Shown here: positions 11,507 through 24,700 of the stretch, piece by piece | Layout: the number at the start of each line of letters is the position of its first letter | How positions within the stretch are numbered: the first letter of the stretch is position 1 | Assembly: GCF_029227915.1 (NCBI RefSeq) | Contig: NC_079883.1 | Span: forward strand, 13,268,001-13,332,000 | Source: Hydractinia symbiolongicarpus | Taxonomy: Eukaryota; Cnidaria; Hydrozoa; Anthoathecata; Hydractiniidae | Direction: 5' to 3' | DNA: 64,000 nucleotides | The notes under the pieces: generated by a model | What the model saw: the letters and a program-made list of their open reading frames with translations, nothing else | Told to the model about the DNA's origin: nothing | Database searches by the model: none | Program-made: the position numbers and the translations under genes

Positions 11507-13983
11507 ATGTGTTATCGTGTGATTGGTGCTAAGCACACGCCCTATGCGATTATTCAAAGGGGCTTTTTATTTTAAACTTTGTATTAAATACGAGACAGAA
11601 AGAACGAACCCTTTGTGCTATTAAAAGAAACGAAAAATTCTAAGAACTGCTTCTAACTACAATCCCAGACATAATTTTCTTGCAAAAACTCGCTTTTTTA
11701 GTCTGTATTACGGAATAAATAACGTGACAGACCGTTGAGGTCAAAAAAATCGGGAAATCAAGACACCCAAGAGCCTATACTGCAATTTCGTTTGATGTTA
11801 GTGATAACTGAACTTTGATAAGTTCGCAGTACGTATCACCCTCGTCCCCAGGGCTTTTTGCCTTTTTAATATATGAGAAGCACGTATTATCGAAACAGTG
11901 TGCGACGAACTTTGAAATTTCATTTGGACGAGCATATGATACTCTAAAATACAACCTCCTGGGACGAGGTTGTCTAAAATGAACCGTGGGCAATTTTTTG
12001 AATCTACTTTCATTCTAATCTTAAGCTTCTGATTAAAAAAGGAATTAATTCCTTATTTAATCAGAATTAATTCCTTATTTAATAGTTACGAGTGCAGCAC
12101 TTAAAGCGTTCCATCCTTGTTAAAGACTGTCGAAGCAACCTATTTTCCAGACTTCTTAAACACAAGCCTTTGAAAGTTGATTTTCAGTGACCAGTTGTAC
12201 TTAATAAATAAGATGTTTGGTAAGTATGGATAAAATGAGCGTTTTAGTTTTTTTATGTACCCCACAAGGACACACAAATGTAAATGACAAGGTGACACTA
12301 AATTAAAACTTTTTCCTGAAACACTATCAAAGAAACAGTGTTCACACAAAAGAAAAAAATTGTCTAAACTATCACATTGATTTGTAGCTCCGTATTATTC
12401 AGCAAGCTGTTTTTATGCAGACACCAACAAACGCTTCAAGTAAAAGCTCTTTTATAATTAAAGTTTTAAATTGAATGTGTACTTATTTTTCGCAAATTAA
12501 TTTCTGACCTAGTGCTTCAGTTGCTAAAAAAATGCCACAAATTTGATAGAAAAGTTGCTTATCTGTTGAGAATATGAGACGTAAACAACAACTTCTTCAA
12601 CATCAACTACGACTAGGACAAATAACGAATAAACCAACAAAATAAAATATTTTAGTCGACTTACATTCAAAAGCCATAACACATCACAGTCCTTCTCTTC
12701 TTCGCCGTGTTTTTATATTTAAGCTCCACATAGGAGAACAGATTGCTTCACGACACATAACTTCACAACAATTACCGCCATTATAAAAACATTTAAAGAT
12801 TTTCTAAAAAATCATGTACTTTACGCAACACTGCGTTTTTTTAATTAATTGCTGAGGGAATAAATTAAGATGCTAATTTTTATACATCACACGCCTAGAT
12901 TTCTAATTAAACTGGTATGTTTTAATACAAATATTTCTTGTTTTCATACAAACAAGAAATTCCAGTGGATTGAACATACTGTGCAGAGTAACGTTTTATA
13001 TAAGAACCTTAGTTTTTAAGAACGTCGAGGCTAGATATTGCCAAACATTAGGAGGCATGCTAAGAACATACTTAATCTGAATTCCTTCATAGTATCAGAA
13101 GAAAATAATTTGAATCTAGATTTGCTAAGAAACAGTTATTTTAGAATTCTTATTTTTTCTTCGTGTACATACATGAAGGTTTTTACGATAAGGTAGCTTA
13201 AAAAAACAACTTTATCCAATCCTAAAATCGGCCGACCGTCCAGTCAGAATATGTGAGGCGTAGAAGACGAGGTTGACCAAAGACCTCAAAGTTCTTATAA
13301 AAAGGGTATTTTTATGTTCTCCGTATGATCGCACTTTTTTAGAAGCAATCAAGTTGTATTATCTTCAAAAGATCTGAAAATAAAAGAATTAAAATTTGGC
13401 TTAATTAGTGTATGGCTTCTTACAAAGCGCATAGGTGCAGCTTGAAATGGAAAGATGTGTCATGAACACAACATGTAAGATTAATTAGTAAAAACACGTC
13501 ATACAGCCAATTAATGTAGCTAGCAATATTCGCTTCTAAGTTACAGCTTAGAATATGTACACAGCATGCGCTGGTAAACGCATTGAGATTTTAAATTAGG
13601 GAGGGGACGAGTTTGAAATAATTCACTCGGGTTTAGAACACTAAAGCTTGCGAAATATTTAGGCTTTAATATCGCCCGTGAGAGAGAGGCGTTACTACTG
13701 TTTCACCTGTTTGAAAGAATTTTATATTAAAACTGATATATCGTCTTTTTATTGTTTTAACCCCAAGCGGCGAAGAGAGTATGAATGGTCGGGAACAATT
13801 ACAGACGCAGTAAATGTGTTTTGTTATGATAATAATGTCTCTCTGCGACATAAAGTTAAAATTAGCTGCAACACCTAATGAGTGAAATATAAGTCGGTAA
13901 AAAGTCACACATTATTTTTTATGAAATCGTCATATAAAATGCCGGATACCAAATGTTGTAAATTTCTTTTTGAAGTATCATAT
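11507..13983. other. intergenic region
   Basis: 5' flank of paralogue B and AT-rich DNA. It contains TIR-family fragments at 11837-11972 and a small direct repeat GAATTAATTCCTTATTTAAT at about 12041-12082. No gene is recognised. Confidence 0.4.
11952..11972. mobile_element. 21-bp minimal TIR element
   Basis: Only the two termini of the CAACCTCGTCCC family appear to remain, as a palindrome: CAACCTC, seven central bases, GAGGTTG. The flanks TCTAAAATA (11943-11951) and TCTAAAATG (11973-11981) match at 8 of 9 positions, the same duplication length as the intact copies at 13984 and 49730. Confidence 0.5.
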
Positions 13984-14628
13984 CAACCTCGTCCCCAGGG
14001 CATCTTGTATCTTTTCTGACCCTGGGACGGCGATGCGAACATGGCCCTGGAGGAGGCTGGTCCGATATGAAACCTGATTGGCGCGGATCTATCGCATAAT
14101 TATTGCGTCACGTATAAACATTGTGGCGAGGTAGGCGGCGAGGAATGCGTCGAAACAAAGACAAATCTTTTGCGACGGAATCTGTTCTAAATAAAAATGG
14201 CTGACGAGATGAAAACAACGTTTTGCAAGACAAGTTTTTACTTTTTGGTATTGGCAACTACATTTTAAATTTATGGCTGTCAAAGACATAAAGTTTTTTT
14301 ATTGTTTCAGCTTTAAACTGTCTATGGCTTAAGGAGATTATGTTGCAACAGAAAAATCTAAAAAAGCATTATTGTAGCAATTTAAGTCTAGTAGCTAGTA
14401 GCTGTCTAGCAGTCTAGACATGGATGCAAAGGTTTAAAAACAACTGGTTATTGGTATGATGGTAGGTGCGTTTAATATCGTTTTAAAGACTACATAAACA
14501 ACGTGGTTTTTTGTAAGCTGAATAAATGATGTAGTTTTATGATTTTTTTGATGTTACATGGCTAGCTTATATAGCTATATAGCGTCCCAGGGTCAGAAAA
14601 GATACAAGATGCCCTGGGGACGAGGTTG
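13984..14628. mobile_element. 645-bp TIR element with 45-bp perfect TIRs and 9-bp duplication
   Basis: The first 45 bases (13984-14028, beginning CAACCTCGTCCCCAGGGC) are an exact reverse complement of the last 45 (14584-14628). The element is flanked by the identical 9-mer GTATCATAT (13975-13983 and 14629-14637). The interior has only short frames, so it is non-autonomous. A 9-bp duplication is typical of Mutator-like transposases, but the superfamily cannot be fixed without the autonomous relative. Relatives occur at about 3.68, 6.28, 11.95, 49.73 and probably 47.1, 49.28 and 52.06 kb. Confidence 0.85.
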
Positions 14629-17600
14629 GTATCATATTTTATTATCCATTTTTATTTCGTTTTGAAAAACAATCAGTTCTTATTATTTCTTCCAAGTTTA
14701 GTCGGTAAAAAGCGACTAAATTTTGTGCGTCATGAAAGGAACAAAATGGCAGCAATAAATTTTTGATGATGTCAGCACTTTTTCTCTGACGTCTTCGGAA
14801 GCTGGAAATTTGTCCAAAATAACACTATCTGCTTAAAATTCAATTAATTCAGTTCTAGTACGAATTTTAACATCCTGTTTCAAGCTTTGTGACAGCCGAA
14901 TAAATGTTATATAACATGTCTTCAGGTTTTTCAAAAAAACGCCAAAAATTGCCTGAAAATTTGTGACAGACACCAGAAATTACAGGGCATGATTCTGTTT
15001 AAAAGAATTTAATCCGGAAAATCTCCGCAAAGCCGTTTTTTTACAGACCTTGTTTTGGTTGCATGCAGCAACCACGGTAGAACCAAAAACGGAAACATGC
15101 TACAAAGGCCATTTTGAAGTCGGGTTTGTAGGTCTCTTTTTGACGTTTTTCTCTTCTATATACTTGGTATCTTTAAGAATAGTTATTTTTTTGTATGTTT
15201 CACGTTTTACATGTTAAGAAGAATATATCATTACCGTTTTTTAGCCATGTTTAAATCTTCTGCGAAAGCCAACTTAGTATAGCTAACCTTTTTTATTCCT
15301 ATTCTTCATAAATTTTTTATTCAGTTTGGTATACTATTATTTATTTTTATGTTGAGGTTGTGGCTATCTAGCTAGCTCTAAAACTGCCTCTGTCTAAAAA
15401 GTGAAACTGCAGTTTGGCTACAACAAAATTCTTAATTAATAATCTTATGATGTTAAATTATATTATACTATACGGATGTGCGACATGGTCTACCTGTACT
15501 ATTTGCTAAGCGCTTATCCTGGTATTAACGATGGTCTGTTTCCTGTGTTTTTATTTAAACCGAATCTGTGATTTTTTAGAAAAGAGTATTAGGCCTGTGC
15601 TAAGCGCTCAATCAGGCTGCGCGATAAATTTTATTTTGAATTTTCACGGGAACTGATTTCGCAATATAAAAAAATTGTGGCCCGCGCTTCACTGGATTTA
15701 CGACATACTCTATACCTGTACTAAAGCGCTCCACCTAAGTATGTGATACAGTTTGCGATTCCTATTAAACCCTCAAGCTAGTGTTCAACTCTGGGTCACA
15801 GTTTTACTTGTGGCTTAACCCGGCGTCTCTTTAATAATAGCCGTACTTTGTCTGTCTGTCCGCGAAAACCGCATCCCGTTACGGAAACACGAAATTTTTA
15901 AAATGCGCACCAATCCAAATGCGATATATTTTTACCAAGTTTGTTTTGACCACTCGCGCGTAGTGTATAACATTCACGACGCCTGATTCTTTAAAAAGCG
16001 AGCCACGATTTTCGCGACTGGACAAAGGCCATTTTGAGTTCGAAAATGGTCATGTGTAGTCAGTGTGTGAGGTTTGTAGGCCTGTTTGACTTTTTTATCT
16101 TCTGAAAGCTTTATATCTTTGTAATATTTGTTTTCTGTTTGTTTTCAATGTTAACATAAATATATTGTCACGGTTTTTAGCCACGTACAGATCTTAAACG
16201 CACCAGTTCTAAGATTTTTGGCTAGGAACGAAGATTTTGCTAGCTAGCTAGCTATCTAGAGCCTTTACTCAGTACTATTCTGTATGGTATAAGAGCTTTT
16301 TATCCTAGCCACCATTCATTTTTATGTTGAGGCTGTGGCTATTTGGATAGCTCCTTAGCTATATCCTTGGCTAAAAAGTAAAAGTACAAAAATGCAGGTT
16401 GGCTATACAACAATATTCTTAAGCAATAATTTTTATGCTAAATGCAGTTAGCTAGGTAGCTACATCTTTTATTATTTTCATGAAAACCTTTTTCAGCAAA
16501 TAAAATGATGAGCGATTGTTTTAGCTGGACGGGTAACGACAGACTATTCCCTGTGTTTTTATTTAAACTGAAGTTGCAATGAAGTTTTCTTGGAAAAAAG
16601 TAATACGCCTATACGCATGTACGACGTGGTTGACCTGTACTAAGGGGTCAGCTAAATGTGACAATTCATTTTTAAACTTTCTCGGAACCACACCTATTCG
16701 GATACTGTCTGCCTGGACTAACCGCTCAACCCTGTGTTAGCAATGGACTGTTTCTTGGGTTTTATTTAACAGGGGTTTGTGAGAAAGTTTTTTAAAAGAG
16801 TATTATCCCTATATGCCTGTGCAACACCGTTTAACTGCAATAAGCGCTCAGCCCGGTATCACGAATAATTTTTTAACTTTTACAAAAACTTATTCTGCAA
16901 AATAACGCACGGTTTCTAAGCTCTGTTTTTATCAGCTATCGTTGCGGGAAAGTTATTTTTTGAAAAAATGTTTCAGTCGCTTAACGACATACTGCATACT
17001 TGTACTAAAGCGCTACACCTGATTGTGTGGCACAGTTTACGGCTCTTATTAAACGCTCCGCAGTGTTCAACACCGGGTCACACCTTTACGTGCGGCTGAA
17101 CTGAGCGTTTCGACGCCGGGTCACCTGGCTAGTTTCTCTAAAATAACAGCCGTCATCTGTCTGTCTCTGCGCAAAATGGCACCACAGTAGCGAGACACCC
17201 AAAATGCGATATATAAAGGGCGTGCAAACACGTGGATTTATCCACCTGTTCGTGCTTTAAAATGAATGCACGTAGCTTTATTTCGGTAAATATGTACGAC
17301 GGGCGAAAATCTGAGGACCCGCGAACCCGTGAATTTTTTTCACAGCTAACAATTAATTTAAATTAATTGCACGTATTTTTTTTTCCAAAAATAATCTTCA
17401 GTGTAAATACAAAATAGGTATACAATGGTAAACAATCACAACAGAAAAAAATTTTTTAAAATATTTAAATGACGCGACATCCCCCAGGGCATCTTGTATA
17501 TTTCTTATACATAACTTGTTTTCAGTAGAGGGTATGATATCTACAAATTTTTGACATTTTTGACGTTTCGTTTGAACTATACAAACACAAAATTATAATT

Positions 17601-18440
17601 TGTAAAGTGCTTTAAAAAGCTTTACAAACAACTCCACTGGATTCTCGATGGAGCTGTAGCAACTCAGCAGAACTCGTCTTTAAAAATTATTTTTAGTTTT
17701 GCGCATGTAGAATTAAAATAAATTCTTCTGCAACTTCGTGAGTTTTAAACGTGAGAGTGTTTTTCTTTCGTTGATCCAAACACAAGGGGTTTTGTTAATC
17801 AAATTATAATTTATTTAGTTAGCCCGACAAGAATATAAACCTCCTTTGTTTAGGGTGACTAGAACTTTATATTTTGAAATTTTAAGACATTTTAGGCAAT
17901 TAAAGGTTTGTAGGAAACATTTCAACAGAAAACACTAAAAAAATGAATTATTTTCGGAGATTTCGATTTTAGGCGAAAATTGTGGAACTAGCTACTTTAA
18001 AGGTAGAGAGTTTCGCAAAGCAAAGTCTTTTGGCCTAAATCGCGAAAGTTAGGTCCCGCAAAGAATTTGATTTCTATAAATCGCAAAAGTTGATTATCGC
18101 AAAATATTTGTTTTTTACTTCATTTGCATTTGCACATATTCTCTGGAAAAAAGTGTGAAATAATACATAGCTGATTTTTAGTTATACCCAAGAATTCTCG
18201 CAAAATTTTTTATCAAAACCTTTTAGAAAACTGTATACAGCATAAATATTTTAGAAGATCGTAGGAGGAATCAATATTTGGTCCTAGATTAAAGGTTGTT
18301 TAGGAGATTTTAGAAGGTGCGGCTATCCTGTTAAACAAACACAACATGAAGAACGGAAACAAAGAAAAAAAAAGCTACACAAAAATAAATTACCTTGAAA
18401 TTTTTTCTTTGTACATATACCATATAAAATAAAGAAATAA
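14629..18440. repeat. intergenic region with diverged ~1-kb tandem duplication
   Basis: Blocks at about 15.09-16.02 and 16.02-17.17 kb share the same order of motifs: AAGGCCATTTTGA, TTTGTAGG, ATATATCATTACCG/ATATATTGTCACGG, TTTATGTTGAGG, then several TACTAAGCGCTC units. They are therefore a diverged tandem pair with internal sub-repeats. Both end in a CTGTCTGTC...AAAATGCG segment that also occurs at 22.4 and 25.4 kb. No gene is seen. Confidence 0.5.
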
Positions 18441-18449
18441 TTATTTCAA

Positions 18450-18455
18450 TTTATT
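18450..18455 (-). terminator. candidate polyadenylation signal of the adaptor gene
   Basis: AATAAA on the minus strand about 300 bases after the stop codon at 18757. Consistent with a 3' end, but such hexamers are common in AT-rich DNA. Confidence 0.3.
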
Positions 18456-18756
18456 CAAAGACATAAAAATAAATCTCCATAAAAAAATTCAAAACAGATA
18501 AAGTGCGTAAAAGTGATAGTAGTTGATAGCATAGCTCGTGACACCATTATGAAAAAAAAAATTAATCTCCGTGACAAAAAAACTACAAGAAGTCACACAC
18601 ACAAGTCAACAGGATAAAAAAAAGAAATTTTTAGAATATAAAAGCAAGCATATTATGTTAAAACATTAAATTTACAACAAGTACACAGAAATCCAAAAAC
18701 ATAATATTCACAGACAATATTAGGAAGAAATCTAAGCGATAAAATGACTCGAAACA

Positions 18757-21700
18757 TTAATGAGAACCTTTCGTTGGTATCTGATTTAGCTTTGGTTTTG
18801 GTTTTTGAAAAGATTTATTCGTTACTGGCAAAGATAGTTTTTCTGCGTTACTACGCAAATTGAACGCAGCGAAGGGATCCCCGCCTGGGGGTGGGTGATA
18901 TTTTGATTTCGACGGTGCTGTATGCCTTTGTTGAGCACCTGAGTGGGAAAAGAAGCCATGCCGGTTTGAAACAAATGGTTGATTTGGTGCAAATTGGTTT
19001 TGGTTGTGCGCATGAAACCCCGGGTATGCTGGCATTTGATTAGCTTGCATTTCTAAGTTGTGGCTAGCTTGTTGATGCTGTTTATAGTTTTGAGTAAATT
19101 GTTGCGTATTAAATTTCTGATTGGCCTGCGGTTGCATACTGTAGTTTTGATTGGCTTGCGAAAACATATTAAAGTTCTGGTTTTGATTGCTCTGCGGTGG
19201 CATATTGAAGTTTTGATTGGTCTGCGGTGGCATATTAAAGTTTTGATTGTTCTGTGGTGGCATATTAAAATTTTGATTGGTTTGTGGTGGCATAACCGAG
19301 TTTTGATTGACTTGTGTCGGCATACTAAAGTTTTGATTGGTCTGCAGTGGCATATTGAAGTTCTGATTGGTCTGTGGTGGCATATTAAAGTTCTGATTAG
19401 TCTGTGGTGACATATTAAAGTTCTGATTGGTCTGTGGTGGCATATTAAAGTTTTGATTGGTCTGCGGTGGTATATTGAAGTTCTGATTAGTCTGTAGTGG
19501 TATATTAAAGTTCTGATTGGTCTGTGGTGGTATATTAAAGTTCTGATTGGTCGGTGGTGGCATATTGAAGTTCTGATTGGTCTGTGGTGGCATATTATTT
19601 GGATTAGTCATATATACACCCACATCGTTTGCTTGCTGTGGTGTTGGGAACGATTGAAAATCCGTAAAGCCACCAAAATCGCCAAAATCATTTGTGTTTG
19701 TAACAGCCATGTTATTTTCAGGTTTGGTCTCAGAAACAGATAATGATGATGACATTGCAAAATCGTCGCTTGGCGCCGCGCTTTCAAAAGAAGCGAAATC
19801 CGAAAAATCGCTTGTCCTTTTCTTAGTTTGAATGTTATCGTATGCCGGTGAATTAAAACTTCCAGTTTGTTCGTTGTTCGAAATTGTACTTAAATTTGCA
19901 ACAGTAGAGGACGAGTTGGGAGAGATTTTTATGGCGTTGAAAGTATCAGCGTTGGAAAAACTGGTGAAGCCACTTGTATCGGTGCTAGCTTTTTGCATGT
20001 TATTTAAGTTTGCTTCGAAATTTCCGAAGTTTGGAGAGGAAATTGCTTCTTTGGTCGTAAAATTACTCGACATTGACATAGTAGGGTCACTAAAGTCTGT
20101 AAACGCACTCGAATCAGCAGATGCAAAATTTGCAAAATCTGAAGCCGAATTATTAGACTGCGTCATTGAAGGTACATTGACATTTATAGAAGAATTGACC
20201 AAGTTGACGATAGAGTGCAAAATCGGTCGAGATGTTGACGTTAAATTGCCGTTATTACCAGCAACATTAACATGACCGGCCGTACTACTAACTGCGCTAA
20301 ACTCACCAAAACTGCTGTCAGCGAGTTGGTTTGTAGCATGTTGACTTGAAATTGGAGGGGATGACAAAATAGTTGACCGGTTTCCGGTTTCACTATTTAC
20401 ATTTTTAAAAACTGAATATTTATCGTTGGGATCCACCGAAATGGTTTCTGGTTGAAGGCCAACTGTGGAAGATTGTAGTGAAAAGGTCCTTGTATCGACT
20501 GGGGACACAAGATTTTTAAACGCAGAATACTTATCATCCGGATGTACAGAGTTGCTACCGGATTGCGGTATCAACACGTTCGATGCAGGCCCGGGGACTT
20601 GTGCAGGTACGACTGCTTCAGCTGTTGAAATATTTGACTTCATTGTGAAATCATCAGTGTTATTGCCAACCGACGTAAAATCGGCAAATTCTGTAAAATT
20701 AGTTTCTTGGGTTGCTGGCGATGTTGCTGAGGTAGCGGAAGAAAAGAAATCTCCGAAATCATTTGCTTTTACCTCATCCTTTACTTCCGCCTGTTCGAAT
20801 GCTTTAAAATTTGCAAACTTGTCTGTCTCGGTGTTTTCCTTACTAAGGCTAAAATCAAAAGGGTTCTTTAGGCTCGGTTCGTTTTGTTCGCCGCTTACTA
20901 CGGACTGCGAAATGTCAGATGACGTTACGCTTTTGCTTGAGTTGGCGGGTACGAACTGCTTTAGGTGGTCAGACGAGAGCTGGTTTGATTGGATATTTAG
21001 TGCAGAAACATCGTTTTTAAAGTCTTCACTTGGACTAACAGAACTTGACTCGAACTGAGCAAAATCACCAAAGCTGCCGTTTGCTGTGGAGAAGTCCGAG
21101 AACTCGGTTTTCTCTTTCTCGCTACCTTGTAAATTACCGAACGCATTAAAAGCAAAACCGTCATCCTGTGATTTTGCATTAATTACTGGTGCCGTATCAC
21201 ATTTAACTGGTTCGGTCTGAAAACTTTCAAATCCTGAAAAAGCATCTTTACTTGTAGACGTTGATGAATATGGTAGCGTTGTTGTTATCGTCTCCGGAAC
21301 TGCTTCAGTTACATTTGAAGAAAGCAAAATGCTATTGTCATCTGGCAAAGAACGTTCTAACGGCACTGCTATAGAATCAGCCGACGACTTTAAGACTTCG
21401 GCGTCAGGTGACGACTTTGAAACTTTGGTAAAATTTGAAAACGATGACAAGTCGCTCTGTGAGCCGACTGTCTCTTGCAACTCATACAAGAAAGAATACT
21501 TGTCGTTTGGATCTACTGGAACAACTGAAGCAGCTTTGTTACTTGCAAACCCGGTAAAAACGGCGTCGCCATTTGATGCAAGGTCACTGCTCGTGAATGC
21601 ACTAAAATCAGAAAATCCATCTGTCTTATTCGTAGCATTTTTTTCTGCCAATTTGGACATATTTTCAAAGGGCATTTCCTCCGCATTTTTTAAAAGAGTT

Positions 21701-24700
21701 GGAGTTAACGACTTTATTGCATCATCCTTAAAATTATCTTTCGGAGGCACACGTGAATACAAGTTGAGCGGTAGGCTTGTGACGCTGGATATATCAGAGG
21801 ACGGTGCATAGTTAATACTTTCATGTTTAGTTTCGCTAAGATTGCCCTCCTTTATTGTCCGTTCGAATTCTCCATCGTGGGTTCTTGCACTACTGCTACC
21901 ACTAGTAAATCCATCGTCGCTTGAACTAAAATTGCGCAGCTGGAATGTATTGCTGGAAAGTTCGGTTGGCGAACTTAACGCACCTTCCAAGGGCGGTAGA
22001 GAGGAATGCGTATCTGGTTTGGCGTCAATTTGAAGCTCCTTTTCAGTGCCGTCACTTTTTACATTTCCAAACGCAGATAAATCGATATCGCATAAATCCA
22101 GGTTTACGTTTCCTAGAATAAAATCGCAAAAAAAATGCAAAAGGGTAACACAGCTTAGGTAAATATAAATCATGGTACAGATGTACACTATTTACCTTTA
22201 GCATCGTTATCTGCTGTTGAACTCCCTGTTATGAAGAAATCTAAGTCCAAGGACGCCGTTTCCGACGTCGGTTCTGATCCACTTTCTAAAACATAAAATT
22301 TACGTTACGTACTAATAAAAAGGTAGGGATGCTGCAGGTTGAAGAGACTTCACGCGGCATAAAAAAACGTTTAATTTCCTTTACTAGTCGTTAATTGGAA
22401 AAATCCAGGGGTTCGCCCGTCCTTTTTATACCGCATTGCGTACTTCTCGCTACTTGCGCAGCTAAGCTACCATTTTGCGTGACAGACAGACATATACGGG
22501 TATTATAATATAGATTAAACAAAACAATTAAGATTATGATTAAAATTCCCTAAATATGACATTACATGCTCAGACGGTACTCGTTTTAATATTTGGTTCT
22601 TAGAAAGATTTTATGTTTCCTATTGTGAGAAAAATTCAGATCACCAAAACATTTCCTCGCCAATCAGTGTTCAGAAGATGTGTAATAAGCACGCAATGTA
22701 CGTCAACTTGTGCCATTACTTAATCGACTTTACTGGCTGTGATAGTAAACGCAGTTATCATCTCAAATTTAGTTGCTCTATTTTAAACCTCGTATTGATG
22801 TTGACAGGACTACTCTGCAGAACAACGAGAAACAAACACAACAAAATGTTGGGACAATGATACATGAAGTTTCTTTTATGTTTCGAGGTGCATAAGACAG
22901 ATAATGTTAAAAGGAGAAACAACTCAAATCAAGCGTCAAATCGATAACATCTAAACAAGATCATGAGTTAGCAATTACCTCTTTTAATACTCGATAGCGA
23001 CGGAACTCTTTCCACATGACTCTAAAACAAATAAGTACTAATGTAGTAAAACAATAGTCTGGTAACGAACTACAAATATCAGAAGTGCAGAAGCATCTCT
23101 CTATTTCAGTGACAGTTATGGCAACGTCATACTTAGTCCCCTCAAGACAAGAAAGACATAGTTGCATCTTGCAGGGTGGCCACACATTTACCATTTTAAA
23201 ATTTTAGAACATTCTAGGAAAAGTTTTGGAAAAAATTTTAGGAGAAGAGAATGAAAAAAGATAAAAATCATTCCGTATTTTCGAAGATTTTGATAAAATT
23301 TTAGAAAGAAATAAAAATTTACGAAAAAGAAATTTTTTTTATAAATACTGTGTATGAAAACCAATTGTACATTGCATATTTTTTAGGTTTTTTAGTAGAT
23401 TTTAGGTGTGGCCACCTCATCCTTTTCAAGTGATACACAGGACACTTCTGACTTTAGTTTGATCAGACTGTTTTTTTAAATGTAGGAGCTTGTATGAGCT
23501 TCCTTCCAACCCAGACACTTAACTCGATCTTTATGAAACTCAAAATTCCTGACGATTCCAATGGAACACAGTAGGAAGTCTTCATACTTAAAACTTTTAT
23601 ATGAGTTCATTAAATTTAGCTACTTCACCAAATTCGAAGCTGCCAAAAAACACGATAAGTAGAACTGTTTTCCTACCCCAACCCCCTCCTAAGAGCACGA
23701 GTTAAAGAGATTGAACTTTAGTTAGAACTGTAAACCTGACTTATTTCCCAATTAAGCAAATACAGATCAAGAACACGGAGAAGAGAATTTCATAAAAAAT
23801 TTTCTTGTCCTGAAGTCGCAGTCTTATAATGAAGGATGGGTACTATATTTTAATAAGAAAACTAAAGACCTTACCTTTTTACTTTGGGCGAGAAGAGTGT
23901 TCTTTGATGGAACCACTGCAGCTGGTTCTGGTTGCAATATACCAAACGGTGCATCAATATCCTGAAAGACATGCAGTCACATACAGACAACTGAAAACGT
24001 TTTTTAATAAACACCCAATCTCTCATTTTTGTTTGGAAGCTTTTTCTCTAGTTTTTTAATGTATTTAAAGTTTTTTTAAGCGCACAAAGAAAAAGAAAAT
24101 TTCTAGAAACAATCAAAGTAATAAAAAAAAACAACCCTTAACTTATCAATAAACATTAACACTCAAGGATGATGGATGGATTTTTAATGTTTTGAAGATC
24201 ACCTAATAAGGGTTTCACACCTTGTTATCAAACATCTTTTTGGGTTTCCTTTCTCCTTTAAAAGCCACTAAAAGAAGTCTTGAATGTATCAGCACTTACG
24301 CAAACGGAATCAAAATGACATATTAAATCCTGAGAATCTTTTTTTTTTCTTAACTTAAATGGAACCCGAGATATAAAATGATGTTGGACTTACATTATAG
24401 AGCGCTTAAAAAGTTGGTTAACAAGTCTTAAAATTTTTTGAAAAGGCCTTTTCGTTCTTAGACCTGTTAAGGAGTGTGCATTCAAACTTTATCAACTGAT
24501 TAACCTAAATTTTTTGTAAAAATGACACTTGTTTGCTCGTCCCAGGACTCATAATTTTTTGCTGACAACCCAATAACTTGGAGATGTGGATTTGCAATCA
24601 AAATTTTTTAAGTAAACATGCTTATGCAAGCTTCCTTAAAAAAATTATTGCAAACCAAGTTGCAGATCCCTTTAACTCAAAGCCCACTCTACAAAAAAAA

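Noticed and set aside
19060-21811. Several plus-strand frames of 60-200 codons
   Set aside because: Antisense shadows of the last adaptor exon, one of them only reflecting the 30-bp decapeptide array.
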